From the NCBI GenBank assembly GCA_013336035.1, contig JAAXUL010000656.1:1-5073 (forward strand): a stretch of DNA of 5,073 nucleotides, read 5' to 3'. This stretch comes from Chloroflexales bacterium. GTDB taxonomy: Bacteria; Chloroflexota; Chloroflexia; Chloroflexales; Chloroflexaceae. Below the pieces are notes generated by a model, which saw nothing but the letters and a program-made list of their open reading frames with translations, did no database searches and was not told the origin of the DNA. A program made the translations under genes and the position numbers. Positions within the stretch are counted from its first letter, which is position 1. Every line of letters begins with the position of its first letter. Shown here piece after piece: positions 4,673-5,073 of this stretch.

Positions 4673-5073
4673 ATGCCTAAAGTTATCGGGATCGATCTCG
4701 GGACTACTAACTCTGTTGTCGCCGTCGTTGAGGGCGGCGAGCCAGTGGTGATACCCAACGCCGAGGGCTCGCGCCTGACGCCGTCGGTGGTGGCGATGAA
4801 TAAGGCCGGCGAGCGCATGGTCGGCCAGGTGGCCCGCCGCCAGGCCGTGACCAACCCCGAGAATACGGTCTTCTCGGCCAAGCGCTTCATCGGGCGCAAG
4901 TTTAGCGAGCAGGTGGTCCAGAAGGACGTCAGCCTGGTTTCCTATAAGCTGAGCGGCGCCCCCAACGGCGATGTGCGCGTGACCATGGGCGGCAAAGACT
5001 ACGCCCCGCCCGAGGTCTCGGCCATGGTGCTGCAGAAGCTCAAGGCCGACGCCGAGGCCTACCTTGGCGAGCC
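4673..5073 (+). CDS. dnaK: Chaperone DnaK (Hsp70), N-terminal part cut by window end
   Basis: The first 133 codons plus two bases are present with no stop; the gene runs off the right edge. The sequence starts MPKVIGIDLGTTNSVVAVVE, the Hsp70 phosphate-1 motif, with Asp8 and Thr11 at the positions known in E. coli DnaK. It continues with IPNAEGSRLTPSVV, the block GQVARRQAVTNPENTVFSAK and RFIGRKF. Lys70 aligns with the catalytic Lys70 of E. coli DnaK, and PEVSAMVLQKLKADAEAYLG closes the visible part. Only subdomains IA/IB of the actin-like ATPase domain are in view; the substrate-binding domain lies outside. It is third in the CIRCE-controlled operon, where its partner GrpE is encoded just upstream. 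DnaJ is commonly the next gene in this arrangement but cannot be seen. Confidence 0.98.
   Translation, partial: MPKVIGIDLGTTNSVVAVVEGGEPVVIPNAEGSRLTPSVVAMNKAGERMVGQVARRQAVTNPENTVFSAKRFIGRKFSEQVVQKDVSLVSYKLSGAPNGDVRVTMGGKDYAPPEVSAMVLQKLKADAEAYLGE

Overview
This window is a GC-rich bacterial chromosome segment (roughly 60-65% GC by eye, with strong G/C bias at third codon positions). Most of it is a heat-shock chaperone locus: htpG, then hrcA-grpE and the beginning of dnaK, all on the + strand. The order hrcA-grpE-dnaK, with a perfect CIRCE operator upstream, is the classical HrcA-regulated dnaK operon layout. The gene set and protein style would suit a Chloroflexota (Chloroflexia-like) organism. 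That assignment is an impression from sequence style, not something the window proves. No mobile element, CRISPR array, tRNA or rRNA is seen.

Left part, positions 1-793, minus strand. The window opens inside the 5' end of a gene whose product looks like the ribosome-assembly GTPase RsgA. Its start overlaps by 20 nt the end of a 99-residue protein of unknown function (98-397), so the two are probably translationally coupled. Further upstream on the same strand is a very small gene (584-712, 42 codons, GTG start). It has a -35/extended -10 promoter, a near-perfect Shine-Dalgarno and a 13-bp hairpin with a U-rich tail just after its stop. A second, sequence-related hairpin (485-512) lies between it and the 99-residue gene. 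This small expression unit is the least ordinary thing in the window.

Middle part, 794-2801. A 139-nt non-coding stretch separates the minus-strand genes from htpG and holds a 9-bp imperfect inverted repeat over a possible extended -10 element. htpG encodes a full-length bacterial Hsp90 of 622 residues with every recognisable ATPase motif intact.

Right part, 2799-5073. A good housekeeping-type promoter begins exactly on the htpG stop codon. It is followed by a perfect 13-bp inverted repeat at about the expected transcription start, and then by the CIRCE operator. The operon then encodes HrcA (repressor), GrpE (nucleotide exchange factor) and DnaK (Hsp70, cut off by the window end after 133 complete codons). 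HrcA should repress this operon through CIRCE when chaperone capacity is sufficient. GrpE and DnaK, with a DnaJ likely encoded nearby outside the window, form the refolding cycle, and HtpG acts alongside them. The htpG promoter has no CIRCE, so htpG appears to be controlled separately.
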